A DNA stretch of 64,000 nt from Parasitella parasitica (Eukaryota; Mucoromycota; Mucoromycetes; Mucorales; Mucoraceae), in the NCBI GenBank assembly GCA_025201805.1, contig MU619367.1, forward strand, positions 26,119 to 90,118, read 5' to 3'. A program made the translations under genes and the position numbers. Of the stretch, positions 1 to 9,594 are shown in pieces; within the stretch, counting starts at the first letter, position 1, and the number at the start of each line of letters is the position of its first letter. The notes beneath the pieces were generated by a model that was not told the origin of the DNA, did not search any database, and saw only the letters and a list, made by a program, of their open reading frames with translations.

Positions 1-2
1 AC

Positions 3-188
3 ACAGTGAATAAGCTGGAAGTTAAATTCTCTAGACTTTGGACGCAATGTCAGCGCTGTCAAGAGTCATTGCATCAAGACGTTATTTGTTCTAATAATGA
101 CTGTCCTATTTTTTACATGCGTAAAAAAGCGCAAAAAGACATGGACGAAGCTTCTGAGCGTTTAGATAGATTTAACTATGAGTGGTAA
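3..188 (+). CDS. POL3: DNA polymerase delta catalytic subunit, C-terminal end (5' partial)
   Basis: The reading frame is open from the window edge and ends at TAA. The 61 visible residues contain the second cysteine motif of B-family polymerases: CQRC, then 10 residues, C, four residues, C (CSNNDC), followed by [13 protein letters not shown]. This matches the CysB motif of Pol delta, which in the family binds a 4Fe-4S cluster and the accessory subunits of the replicative polymerase in the nucleus. The protein ends in NYEW about 25 residues after this motif, as expected for a complete C-terminus. The polymerase and exonuclease domains must lie upstream, outside the window. Pol zeta (Rev3) is the alternative, but the [14 protein letters not shown] wording fits Pol delta better. 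Confidence 0.85.
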   Translation, partial: TVNKLEVKFSRLWTQCQRCQESLHQDVICSNNDCPIFYMRKKAQKDMDEASERLDRFNYEW

Positions 189-271
189 ATAAAATGGACT
201 GTTAATTGTGTGTAGAAAAACTGTTTTGGTCAGCTACGCTTATTGCTTGTTTGATTAGAATATACAGCATT

Positions 272-774
272 ATGACTAAAAGACGTCTTGACGACAATGA
301 TTTTGTGAACAAATTACGTCAAAAGCAAAAGGAGGATCCTGAAATGAAACATCAAGCAGGTATTTGAACATAAGAAGGCTTCCATACTGTCATTCATCAA
401 AACATTTGTAGCTCAAAATACTCTTGCGTTGTTGATGCGAGCTCAGCACTCTACTGGAGTAGCTGCTCCAGCTAATGATCCAGAAACGCTACGCCAGTAT
501 TTAACCAGCCATAACCCAGCACCGAAAGTAGCAGTGTGCTATAAATGCCCCAATGCTACAATATACGATAGATGTAGTCATTGCGAACATGATTTATGCC
601 TAAATTGTCTACAGCAGTGCAATTCGTGCCAACAATTATACTGCACAACCTGTTCAAATATCAAGTTAAGTCCTTTACATTTCACGTAACTGCTTGAGCA
701 CTGACTGTATTCAAACAATTAGCTATTCTCAATCTTTAGAACAGGTTTTTTGCTTGTCATGTACGCAAGGTTGA
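272..774 (+). CDS. SIVA-like cysteine-rich protein
   Basis: I model three exons (272-359, 412-664, 699-774) giving 138 residues. The start MTKRRLDDNDF is followed by a basic helix, then a C-terminal half with paired cysteines: CYKCPNA, CSHCEHDLCLNCLQQC, CQQLYCTTC, DCIQT and FCLSC. This order and spacing resembles the C-terminal zinc-binding region of the animal apoptosis regulator SIVA, including the terminal LCTSC-type motif. SIVA binds TNF-receptor family tails in animals; the fungal role is unknown, so only the zinc-binding fold is inferred. The second intron is only 34 nt, yet it is needed to join the last cysteine block in frame. It starts 84 nt after the polymerase delta stop. A generic B-box or RING relative is the alternative. 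Confidence 0.6.
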
Positions 775-1179
775 TTGTTATACATTTTTTTTTTTTGTAA
801 TATACCACCGTAATCCTTGACATTTTCTAAATGAAAATTTAAAATCTATAGCACCTCACTCTGTAACAAATTGAACGCAAAGTTTATTAGTAGAAAGACG
901 TTTTCCTGAATAATGAGGAAGGACGCTGTAACAAAATAAGACCAAAATTCAAATCAACATTTTCAGGTACCAGAGATCCATCATCTTTTTACAGGTAGCA
1001 CGTCCAATAGAACTATGTTTTGTGAAAAAGGGATTATGGCTGTAAAAAAAAAAAAAAAAAAAATAGACAAATCATCTTTCCACAATCTATTGACTAATAG
1101 AGAACGCAATTAAGGTGCTCAAACATTGATATAAATTATAAAATCGCTCCTATACAGCGAGGATATCTATTTTACAGGT
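775..1179 (+). other. Intergenic, A20 tract, no gene seen
   Basis: AT-rich sequence with no convincing reading frame. It contains a run of about 20 A at roughly 1046-1065, which could be an old retroposon tail, but I found no flanking duplication to support that. Confidence 0.5.
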
Positions 1180-1193
1180 TAATCAAAGAGGAT
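1180..1193 (+). repeat. LINE target-site duplication, left copy
   Basis: Sequence taatcaaagaggat, identical to the copy at 1689-1702 directly after the A-tail. The bases outside the two copies differ, so the duplication is bounded at 14 bp. Confidence 0.9.
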
Positions 1194-1688
1194 TTGGCCT
1201 ACCAGATGATCTCTGTGAATTCTGTGGCTATCTTGAAACCACTGCTCATATGCTTTTTACTTGTCCTTCTCATCTGGAAATCTGGTCCAACTACTTCTCC
1301 TTGGTCTTTGTGCCCACTGGCGCTCTTGATATGAGTAAAGTTTATCAAGACGTCATGTCTCTCAATCTCTCCTCGAACTGTCTTCTAGATTCACCTCTCA
1401 AGGTGTCCGTCTTTGAAGCAGTTACCTGTGTTATCACAGCCATTTGGCGTGCCAAGTGGCGGGCCCATTTTGACAATGCTGATTTTGGCAACCAATCCGT
1501 CGTGGATCGTGCCATGATCAACTTGAGACACATATCGTCTTTAAACACTTTTTAACAATTTTCTTTGCCCTCTCAGGGCGGGTCACTTCATATTACACCC
1601 GCTCCTTTCAAATATTCAATTCAATAATATTTTTTTTTATGAGTTTATTTCTTAATAAATCTTCATACTTACAAACGAAAAAAAAAAA
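1194..1688 (+). mobile_element. 5'-truncated LINE (non-LTR retrotransposon) insertion
   Basis: The segment encodes the last 120 or so residues of a LINE ORF2 protein, ending at TAA (1553-1555). These include the RVT-type zinc knuckle LCEFCGYLETTAHMLFTCP (C-x2-C ... H-x4-C), which lies downstream of the reverse transcriptase in many non-LTR elements. After the stop come a 3' UTR of about 120 nt and an A11 tail (1678-1688). A 14-bp direct repeat, taatcaaagaggat, flanks the segment exactly (1180-1193 and 1689-1702). That is the target-site duplication expected from target-primed reverse transcription, so this is a dead, 5'-truncated copy and not a host gene. Confidence 0.9.
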
Positions 1689-1702
1689 TAATCAAAGAGG
1701 AT
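1689..1702 (+). repeat. LINE target-site duplication, right copy
   Basis: The exact 14-bp match of 1180-1193. It follows the A11 tail without a spacer, which fixes the 3' end of the insertion. Confidence 0.9.
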
Positions 1703-2451
1703 ACTTTTACTCCTGTTGAGATTCTCTAACATAATGCTGTTTCTGTAGTAAAGATTTCAGAATCATCTGTTTAATATCATACGAGAATTCACACTACTAA
1801 TACTACTCTGAGATTGGCTTTGAAACCTGTTATGCTTTCAAACTGTATATATATGCTTTACCGGCGAGCTCTTTTATCAATCGGGAAGCGAAACATGAAT
1901 AGCATATTTCCTGATTATTGTGGATAGACACATCACACTTGCACGAAGCTGTATGACGGAAAAATAAACGTAATGCAGACGAGTATACATTAAAGTACTT
2001 TGGTGGGATATAAGTTTGATTCAGGTAAATTCTGGATTATGTTTTAGTATTTGCCACTAAAATCCCTACTATTATTAGCAAATTACTCTTGATAGATAGG
2101 CCGCTTTAAATGAAGTTGTATCGACAAAATAATGGCAAGTTTCACAGACACAGCAAGCCATCTTACACAATCTCTTTTATATCATAATAACTTATGCACG
2201 ATAGTGTGATGTATGTTTTACTCACAAAAATTTACTATGATGTTAATGGAAAAGGCTCGCATTTTTAATAGTCAAAGTAGCTATTTGCGGCAGCCGATAA
2301 CTGCTTTATTAACAGAATACAAAAATCTTAAAAATTGCATATAAATGTTTACAGATTTTGACCAAGAGCAAAATCGGATAAATTGATTCAATTTTGAAAA
2401 CACAAACATCGCTATCAGAGCATATCTTGGTTTCCACTGGGCAATGTCTCT
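1703..2451 (+). other. Gene-free AT-rich DNA
   Basis: I see no coding potential, RNA gene or clear repeat here. The only frame of about 60 codons, on the minus strand near 2281-2469, has no recognisable motif and runs into the repeat that follows. Confidence 0.5.
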
Positions 2452-2517
2452 ATCAAAAGTTATCTGCAAAAACAGTTTTATTTTTCATTATTTATCATAA
2501 ATATCAGATATTTGGTT
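2452..2517 (+). repeat. 66-bp direct repeat, copy 1
   Basis: The 66 bases starting atcaaaagttatctgc and ending atatttggtt are repeated without mismatch at 2787-2852. Perfect identity 335 bp apart suggests a recent duplication or conversion. Copy 2 is the core of the palindrome-ended element at 2772-2868. Confidence 0.85.
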
Positions 2518-2607
2518 ATAACTTTTGCTAAAATGATCGTAGAACCATGATCTAACTTGGAAAACTTAGCGCTGACTTGGCGCTATCTGGCAACAACATT
2601 GGCTTTC
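2518..2607 (+). repeat. Dispersed repeat segment shared with about 53.5 kb
   Basis: This stretch (ataacttttgctaaaatgat ... caacaacattggcttt) aligns with 53521-53610 with only a few substitutions over roughly 90 bp and in the same orientation. Neither copy is coding. A shorter block (gatatttggttataac ... cgtagaacc) recurs again at about 53665-53708, so the family has internal repeats. I cannot assign it to a transposon class. Confidence 0.7.
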
Positions 2608-2771
2608 ATGTTTTTATTGATATCTATACAGTTATCAGATGATATCACAAATTTATATATCAGAATTGCATATAATCGATGATAGGCTTCGATAAAGAAC
2701 AGAATAAATACTGTCTTATGCGCCATAAAAACAGGCATGATCATCGCTATTTGAGCATAACTTAATTTTGC

Positions 2772-2868
2772 TTGGGCGACCTGTTAATCAAAAGTTATCT
2801 GCAAAAACAGTTTTATTTTTCATTATTTATCATAAATATCAGATATTTGGTTTTAATCGGTCGCCCAA
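2772..2868 (+). mobile_element. MITE-like palindrome-ended element carrying 66-bp repeat copy 2
   Basis: The segment begins ttgggcgacc and ends ggtcgcccaa, a perfect 10-bp terminal inverted repeat; the similarity continues loosely inward (ttaa ... ttaa). Its interior (2787-2852) is the exact second copy of the 66-bp direct repeat. It has no coding capacity. Size and inverted ends fit a miniature DNA element, but I see no clear target-site duplication, so a simple palindromic rearrangement is possible. Confidence 0.45.
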
Positions 2869-2896
2869 ATTGCCGATGGCAAAATTTTTGGATTTT

Positions 2897-2920
2897 CGGG
2901 GTTTAAATATTGAAACCCCG
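2897..2920 (+). repeat. Perfect 8-bp-stem hairpin
   Basis: cggggttt and aaaccccg form a stem around an 8-nt A/T loop, just downstream of the MITE-like element. There is no gene to terminate on either side, so it probably belongs to repeat DNA. Confidence 0.5.
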
Positions 2921-3577
2921 CATTTTTCGAATTCAGGCATTCAGAAGTGAATGGCATTATTGATATTAGTATATGGAGATAGAAGGTTTTTTAAACTTTT
3001 CGAGTAAGATTTTGTAAAAAATAAAAACGAAATGTTTGTTTATGTTTAGAATATAGATCAAATCTCAGTGATAATGTGTTATACTTTGTATAATACATGA
3101 TAAAGGGAGCATGAGTAGAAACGTGTAGTAGAATGGAATGACTTTATTTAGACATGGTAAAGAGACGTTAGTGGCCATATCCTATGACATTTGATTTCTG
3201 AAATCGGTGTTAAATCTTGATGAATGTTCCTCCACCAAAGGTTTACTATGAAGGACATTGATGTGTCAATTTTCCAACCGGAAGTCAAACTCAAGTAAAC
3301 TCAATACTAAACACAATTCAGGAACTTATCCCAATGGATCATGTTCCTTATTTATAAGTCAACATGACATGTTCATGGACAATAAGATACAATCTATCGT
3401 TCCATTCTCTAAATCACACCATGTCTCACACTTGTATCTTATCCTCCCATCAGTCCACTTAGATTCACTAGTATATAAATCATCATTTTTTCCATATTGT
3501 GGAATCGGTATAAATTGTTATATGGATTCACGGAAAAAAACTATAATAAAAAAACAATAAAGTCAACTTGATAAAGG

Positions 3578-4230
3578 TGTGGATATAATATCCATACTTC
3601 ATACATCGATCATCATTTCATGCTATATTTGAATCATGAGTGTACTACTCAATAGATATTATCAAATGTGTACATAGTCGGAAGAATAGAATAACCAACA
3701 TATAAGATAAGAAATGAATCTTAACAAATCACAATACATGCAAGTCAATGTATAATATAGCCTGATATTTTGATCAAAGATCTTAATCCAATAGTGAGGC
3801 TACATGAATAGATAGAATATTCTTTGAAGATTGATAATGATTGAGATGTGATAGTGGAAACTATATAAAGAGGGCGTCAATCTGTAATGATTAGAGTTCT
3901 CCATGTCGGTTTTCGCCTATTAATTGAAGGTTGAATCTCATCTCAATTCCAATATTGACACTGACATTCAAATGGAATTGTATAAAGACTTTTAGAAACC
4001 AGGACCAGAGCAATCCTGGCTTCCTTTTCAATCTTTAATAAAGACCCTACGTTCTCCGTGATATAATCGCTTGTAGTCTCTTTATTTAATTGTCTTTGGA
4101 AATAATCGTTATTCATATAACTCTCACTCCAGTCTGAACTAAATAATAAATCTATACGTTATCTAGTTGACTTATCTTGTTTTTTTATACTTTTTTTCTG
4201 TGAATATCCTTACATCAAGCATATTCCACA
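3578..4230 (+). mobile_element. Solo LTR (653 bp) of an LTR retrotransposon
   Basis: It starts TGTGGA and ends TCCACA, the TG...CA ends with short inverted repeats typical of LTRs. It is flanked on both sides by the 5-bp duplication aaagg (3573-3577 and 4231-4235). Inside are a TATA box (actatataaagaggg near 3862) and a downstream AATAAA (near 4038), as expected for U3 and R. The homologous repeat copy at 39.3 kb reads straight through the insertion point (aacttgataaagatatagg), giving an empty site. With no internal gag-pol region, this is a solo LTR left by recombination between the two ends. Confidence 0.9.
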
Positions 4231-4276
4231 AAAGGTATAGGTTTTATTATCAAATCGACAGGTGTATAAAGCTCCA

Positions 4277-4303
4277 GTTCATCTACTGGCCAGGTAGATG
4301 AAC
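4277..4303 (+). repeat. 10-bp-stem hairpin inside repeat copy A
   Basis: gttcatctac and gtagatgaac form a perfect stem around the 7-nt loop tggccag; an outer tataaag/ctttata pair (4265-4271 and 4304-4310) extends it. The aligned part of copy B has only a short gg-tttataaa-cc palindrome, so this stem is an insertion or local expansion in copy A. Confidence 0.7.
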
Positions 4304-5013
4304 CTTTATATACTTAAACTGTGGATAAATGTTCTATTCTCGCAATTTAACATGTACGACAATACTGCGTAACTAGCATCTTAACTTTGTGCTAACCTAC
4401 ATATCAGCAGACTCAAGATGATAACTTAAATATATTTGAGTCAGGAGATAGACTTTACCCGAGGTAGTACCCTGATCAATCTTCTATGCGAAGATTATTA
4501 ATATCGATCCATAAGCGTATATCATTCCTTGTATAGTCTTATCCAGTCTATATTAATAGTACATGTCTGAGTGTATATCACTTGGTATTCATCTTAGCAT
4601 ATATCGGTATATGTAGCACGTCTATAGCATGTCATAAGCATATCTATAGCATTGCACATATTGTACAAGTCTGTAGTACATGATGTATCTGTAGCTAGTA
4701 TCATGGATATAAGTATATGTCTTGTAGTGCGTATCTAGAAACTGGGAATACGCATCTGAAGCATAGATCTTATATAGCATAAGCTCGTAGCATATACTAA
4801 ATCTAGTAAATGTCTAAGGCTCGTGTCGAGATATAAGTATCAGTCTATAGCGTCATCCATCCTAATGGTGCCGTCTCTAGCTTATATCTTATATAGTATA
4901 AATCTGTATTGCACATCTTATTATCTGTGCGCATATGTAGTTTATATCAATTTAAGGTAACTGGATGAATCTAGAAGTGGAATGCAGATCATCATGGTGA
5001 ATGTATTTCACAC

Positions 5014-7185
5014 ATGTAATAAACGAGATCTTTACCTGATTAATTCACAACCGTTTTATTTGAATAATTCCTCATTCTGATAAATCGGACATTTTATCCT
5101 TTATACGGAGCTGTGCTCTTGCTTGATTGATAACTCGGAAACTCTTATCCACAAAGCTTCTAGGGATTGGTTCAAGGCGTAACCAATGATCCCCCATCCT
5201 AGATCGTGGTCCTATTGCTGCGGCACTGTCAAATAACTATAAACACCTTCAAAACGTACATTAGTTTAAATCCTCATTCTATCTTGGAATAGCAAAATAA
5301 ATATATTCAATTCTAAACGTATTTTGTTAGATAAAAAAAAAGATAATGAAAACCAAATGTTAACGAGATACGAAAACTTAAAGACACTTTATTTAAGATC
5401 GAAATTGCATACATGCTATTTATACTTTTTACAACTACATAAATTTATGACGACTTATTTAGATTACTAATTGACAAGACTAATTCACAGTGACAATCTA
5501 CTTGACAGGGTACGATGTAAGGTTATACAACAAGGGCTACACGCCTTTAATCTGACAGTGCCTTAACCTTTATCCTGGTGCTCAGATCTGTGGTACTTAC
5601 AGGAATAACCTTCTTGATTTGAAACAGAGACTTTATTCTCCAATTTACACAACAAGCGTATCACAGCACATCATTGGACAATCTTCAATCTTCAATTGAA
5701 GTACATTGCCATGATCTCCTGTCTATAGTTATGGCAGATCATATTTTTCTGTCTGTATTTCGTTATTCTAAACAGTTTATATTAGCGTAATATAACAAAA
5801 TTATGATTTTCAAAAATTACCAAATTTAAAACGGTAATTTGTTGGTTTATAGTAAAATGAAGTGTTGGGGGAAGAAGAGAAGAAATGTGAAATGTTGATG
5901 AATGGGTGAGTTTTATAGATCCAATGCGACCCAACGGTTGCATGAATAGAATGAAATGCGCTGCAATCCATATCAATATCTTTTCATACAAAGTTATTTT
6001 TATGAGGACACACTTTGTCATTATAGCTAAACATTGAACTTGGTATGTGTTACCAAGGTATGCGTTTTTGAACACCTACTGGTATTTAACATACAGTATC
6101 TTTACGAAGCTTGAATTCAGCAAGCCAAAGCCAATTTTCTCTATTTTGCAAAATATTCGTAGGCCTAATTCTCAACAAAGTATCATCAAGACACTTTGAC
6201 TCAAGTCGTCATTAGAATCTGCTTGCAACAAATTGTGTAGTAGAGATAAAGAATATTAGCAAAACAGTTTTTTCATATAGTCTTTATGGACAGCTGATGA
6301 ATTTTAAAAGTTCTCATGGATTTCAAAGCGATAAATGGTAAATGAAATTATTGCTTTGAGAGATGCAAATAGTTCTAATTGAGTTCGATTAAATCCTTTT
6401 TGTTTTGTTGAAAAGCGATAATTCCAGTTAAAGTAAAAATCATCTGTTCAACAAAGTCGAGACAAGATTTTGGATTTATGGGTATTTGTCTGTTCAAAAT
6501 ACAAGTGCTTTCGGTAAACAAAAATTCATTAAAAACGTGGAAACATAAAGCTGAGATTGATATGCAGCTTGATATCAATACATCAGTATTCAGAGTATCT
6601 AATTTCAATTGAAGAGTGCGACATAATCCTGACTGATAAATTGTAAGTGTCTTGATATAAACCAGCAACTGAGATGCTGCAGAATATATTCTCGCGAGCC
6701 ATGGTATGTAGCTTCATTTATGGGTTGAAATAAATACGCTAGTCTACAATATTGCTTAAAAATCTGATTAGCAATGTATACTATCTGTGAAATTATGGAG
6801 TTATTTATGTGCCTCTTCATCATGACCAAGTTTCTCTAGTACTTTTTGTCGTTAACTCTGAAATATCAAGACTAGGGGCTATATACGGCAGTTTGAGCAT
6901 TTAATCTTGCTATATCTATAGGAAGTTTCGGTTTGTATTGATGATCAGACGAAAGCTCATATATAAATCGATCCGCCATGATGAACATGACTTTAGGCTA
7001 ATGTTTTCACAATTGCAAAGCAGCATTGTCTATTTTCTGAAAAATTGCGTTGTTGAAAGGGATAAGAATCATGTCGATTTGCAATCAAAGGCAGTCAATT
7101 CACAACTCAGCTTCTCTTGGTTGAATAACTTACATGGCCCTGTCGGTTGTCATTATTTTATTTCTTTTTCCATACAGGCTCCACC
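5014..7185 (+). other. Long gene-free interval with a structured stem
   Basis: There is no recognisable gene in about 2.2 kb. At 5163-5194 ggga-ttggtt pairs with aaccaa-tga-tccc, flanked by ctagg/cctag, so the transcript could fold; it does not fit a tRNA. Near 5380-5440 the reverse strand carries a tataaata ... aataaa layout like an LTR promoter and polyA site, but I could not find ends or duplications. The minus-strand frames of 97 codons near 5.8 and 6.4 kb have no motif and are probably chance. Confidence 0.5.
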
Positions 7186-8103
7186 ATGTTTGTACGAACG
7201 ACCACCACAGCACGGTGTCTTGCGACTCAGCAACTAAGAAGCTATGCCACCAAAAGAAAGGCAGCGTTCAGAGAGGATCCAAACGCTGTCGATTTGAAGC
7301 AAGCTGTCAACATCCTTAAAGCCTTTGAAGTCGGCAACCCCAATCACCAAATAGAAGCCCACGTCCAGTGTAAAATCGAGAAATCAACACCACTTATCCG
7401 TGGCTCGCTTGTTTTACCCAAGAGTATCAAGCAAGAAGCTACCATCTTGGTTTTTGCCACTGGCAAGAAAGCAGAGGAAGCCAAGGCAGCCGGTGCTCAT
7501 TTCGTTGGCGGTGAAGAGTTGATTGAGAAGGTGCAGGCTGGTGCACTCAAGTTTGACAAATGCATCGCTACCCCTCAAATGTTCCCTTCAGTTACCAAGA
7601 TTGCTCGTATTTTGGGCCCCAAGGGTTTAATGCCTACCGTCAAAAAGGGTAAGCATGGGCATTGTAGATTCAGCCAAGTTGTATTAATTGATCTGTAGGC
7701 ACTGTTACTGACGACATTTCCAACACTGTTCGTACATCCAAGAGTTCGTTCGATTTTAAGGCAGATAAGCACGGTGTTTTACACACAGGTAAATTTTGGG
7801 AAGGGGAGAGAGGGGGGGGGGATGGGAGGCAGAAAACGAGGAAATTTATCGAGTATTTTGGTTCAATAAAGGCATTGGCAAGATCAATTTTGAAGCTGAG
7901 GACATTGAGGCCAATCTCAAAGCCATTCTTGAGGAACTGAGAGTTTTCGGAAAGGCCAACAACTTGAAAGGTAAATTACACAGCGAGATTAAGAGCATTT
8001 TGAAAAGCAACTGACACGCAAAATGGTAGCAATGATCCAAAATGTGATTCTGTCTTCCACTCGTGGACCTGGTATTGCCATTGTTGGCGGATCAGTTCTA
8101 TAA
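7186..8103 (+). CDS. MRPL1: Mitochondrial large-subunit ribosomal protein uL1m
   Basis: Four exons (7186-7648, 7699-7788, 7872-7970, 7994-8103) give 253 residues. An Arg/Thr-rich mitochondrial presequence (MFVRTTTTARCL ... LRSYATKRK) precedes an L1 domain: KAFEVGNPNHQIEAHVQCK, the signature KIARILGPKGLMPTVKKG, and the C-terminal strand VILSSTRGPGIAIV. L1 binds 23S-type rRNA at the E-site stalk. The ATG at 7186 gives the only frame with a good presequence. The join from exon 3 to 4 needs a 23-nt GT-AG intron (7971-7993) to reach the conserved C-terminus; a sequencing indel is the alternative. Intron 2 contains a run of G. The uL5m gene follows 219 nt downstream on the same strand. Confidence 0.9.
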
Positions 8104-8322
8104 ATCTTTCTATAATTGTAATAAAAAAAAAATGCATGTAATTATCTCTATGCCTAAGCCTTCCAGTGTTGAGTGACTAACCTGCCTCAACACACAAGAA
8201 CCAGGGTTGCTTAAAGGGAAATGGAGTGTGAAATGTTTTTTTTTACAGAGAAGGGAGGGGGACCTTATTGTGTCTGTAGAGTGTTTCTTTCTCTCTTTTT
8301 GCATACTATTCAATAGCAAAAT

Positions 8323-9222
8323 ATGGCGGCCTCATTATTAAGAAATGTTTGCAGACTCCAATTCAGCCGCCAGCTCGCTGTTCGTTCATTCAGCTCAACA
8401 GCCACCCCTGCCACTTCGCATGGTTTGCTTCGACTCAAAGAGTATTATGATAGTACCCTGTCAGAGGATTTATTAGTGTTGGGCTATGATCACACCCGCG
8501 TTGCGCCTCCCACTTCCAGATATCCTGACATTGAAGCCCAAATCGAGAGAGCTTTAGATGCCCCTTCAACCACCAAATCAGCAGAATCAGTCAAGGATAG
8601 CTCATCCGATGCAGTTCGCACTCGCAAGGGTGGCAAACCTGTCAAACCTATTCATCCCCTCAAGAGTGCAAAGGTCATTCCTAAGCTCGATAAAATCACC
8701 CTCCATTCCATGGTCAAAGACTCTATTCATAGCAAAAGTCATTTATTATCAGCTTTTATGGCGTTTCAAAGTATTACAGGCGTCCGACCTGATGTAGTAT
8801 ATGCAAGAAATTCTGTGGCTAATTGGAAGTTGCGGTAAGGAAACTGATGATAGGTCGCAGGAGGTAGTCTATGAGCTGACACATGTGTTTGTTTCCATAG
8901 TGAGGGTATGCCTGTAGGCGTTAAAGTGACACTTCGTGGCGAGGAAATGTATCAATTCATGGACAAATTGATTGAAATTGTTCTTCCCCGTCTAAAAGAG
9001 TGGCCTGGCCTCTCGATGACAGCAGGCGATGGCAATGGCAATATTGCACTTGGATTTCCTCCGTCTGCCCTTGCCCTTTTCCCCGAAATTGAAGGCTCGT
9101 TTGATGTCTATCCCAAGATGACTGGATTCGATGTTATCTTCAACACGACTGCCTACACAAACACTGACGGTCGTTTGCTACTTTCTGCTTTCTCTGTACC
9201 TTTTAAAAACGCCAAAAAATAG
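8323..9222 (+). CDS. MRPL7: Mitochondrial large-subunit ribosomal protein uL5m
   Basis: Two exons (8323-8834, 8901-9222) encode 277 residues. A presequence rich in Arg and Ser (MAASLLRNVCRLQFSRQLAV) is followed by an insert-bearing fungal linker and the L5 fold: HSKSHLLSAFMAFQSITGVRPD, VTLRGEEMYQFMDKLIEIVLPRLKEW and the C-terminal DVIFNTTAYTNTDGRLLLSAF. L5 contacts 5S-type rRNA or its replacement in the central protuberance of the mitoribosome. Sequence order and length match yeast Mrpl7. It sits directly after uL1m, so two subunits of the same particle are neighbours, although fungal genes are normally transcribed separately. Confidence 0.9.
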
Positions 9223-9473
9223 ACGATATTCCTGTAATAAATAAACAAATGAGTGTAGACAATTTATACATGTACAAAACATCACTTTAGCAATGATCAC
9301 CGATGGTGGTACAACAATCGGTTCTGGATGGTACTTTTTAGAACAAAAAAAAAAAAAAAAATAGCACTGATGGCATTTTTTCCCTTTTATTTATCTGTAA
9401 CAATTGTGTCCTTTTTCTTTCTTTCTTTTCTTTTCTTTTCTCTATCTCTCTTTCTCTCGTTATTAACGTCAGC

Positions 9474-9562
9474 ATGCTGCTCAAAAAGCGACAGGGCTTC
9501 AAGTTTGCCAGCAATGAAAGCCACATGACAACATCTGTAGACAAGGTGCTTCGGTACACTAG

Positions 9563-9594
<32 letters not shown>

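Larger units (their letters stand above)
3500..5013 (+). repeat. Dispersed non-coding repeat, copy A (interrupted by a solo LTR)
   Basis: After removal of the LTR (3578-4235 with one duplication), this AT-rich segment aligns with the reverse complement of 38579-39310. Matches are long and continuous, for example aggttttattatcaaatc, gaagattattaatatcgatc and gcagatcat ... atttcac. The right end of homology is near 5013; the left end is diffuse, at least to 3550 and perhaps 3500. No frame is conserved between the copies, and no reverse transcriptase or transposase motif is present. Its class is unknown; a non-autonomous element or a structural repeat is possible. Confidence 0.8.

Noticed and set aside
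1046-1065. A20 run as a second retroposon tail
   Set aside because: No flanking duplication and no retroelement coding sequence upstream.
5163-5194. Stem-loop considered as a tRNA or structured RNA gene
   Set aside because: Stem lengths and loops do not fit a tRNA, and there is no internal promoter box pair; kept only as a hairpin note.
5340-5640. Reverse-strand LTR-like layout (TATA plus AATAAA)
   Set aside because: I could not find TG...CA borders or a target-site duplication, so no element is claimed.
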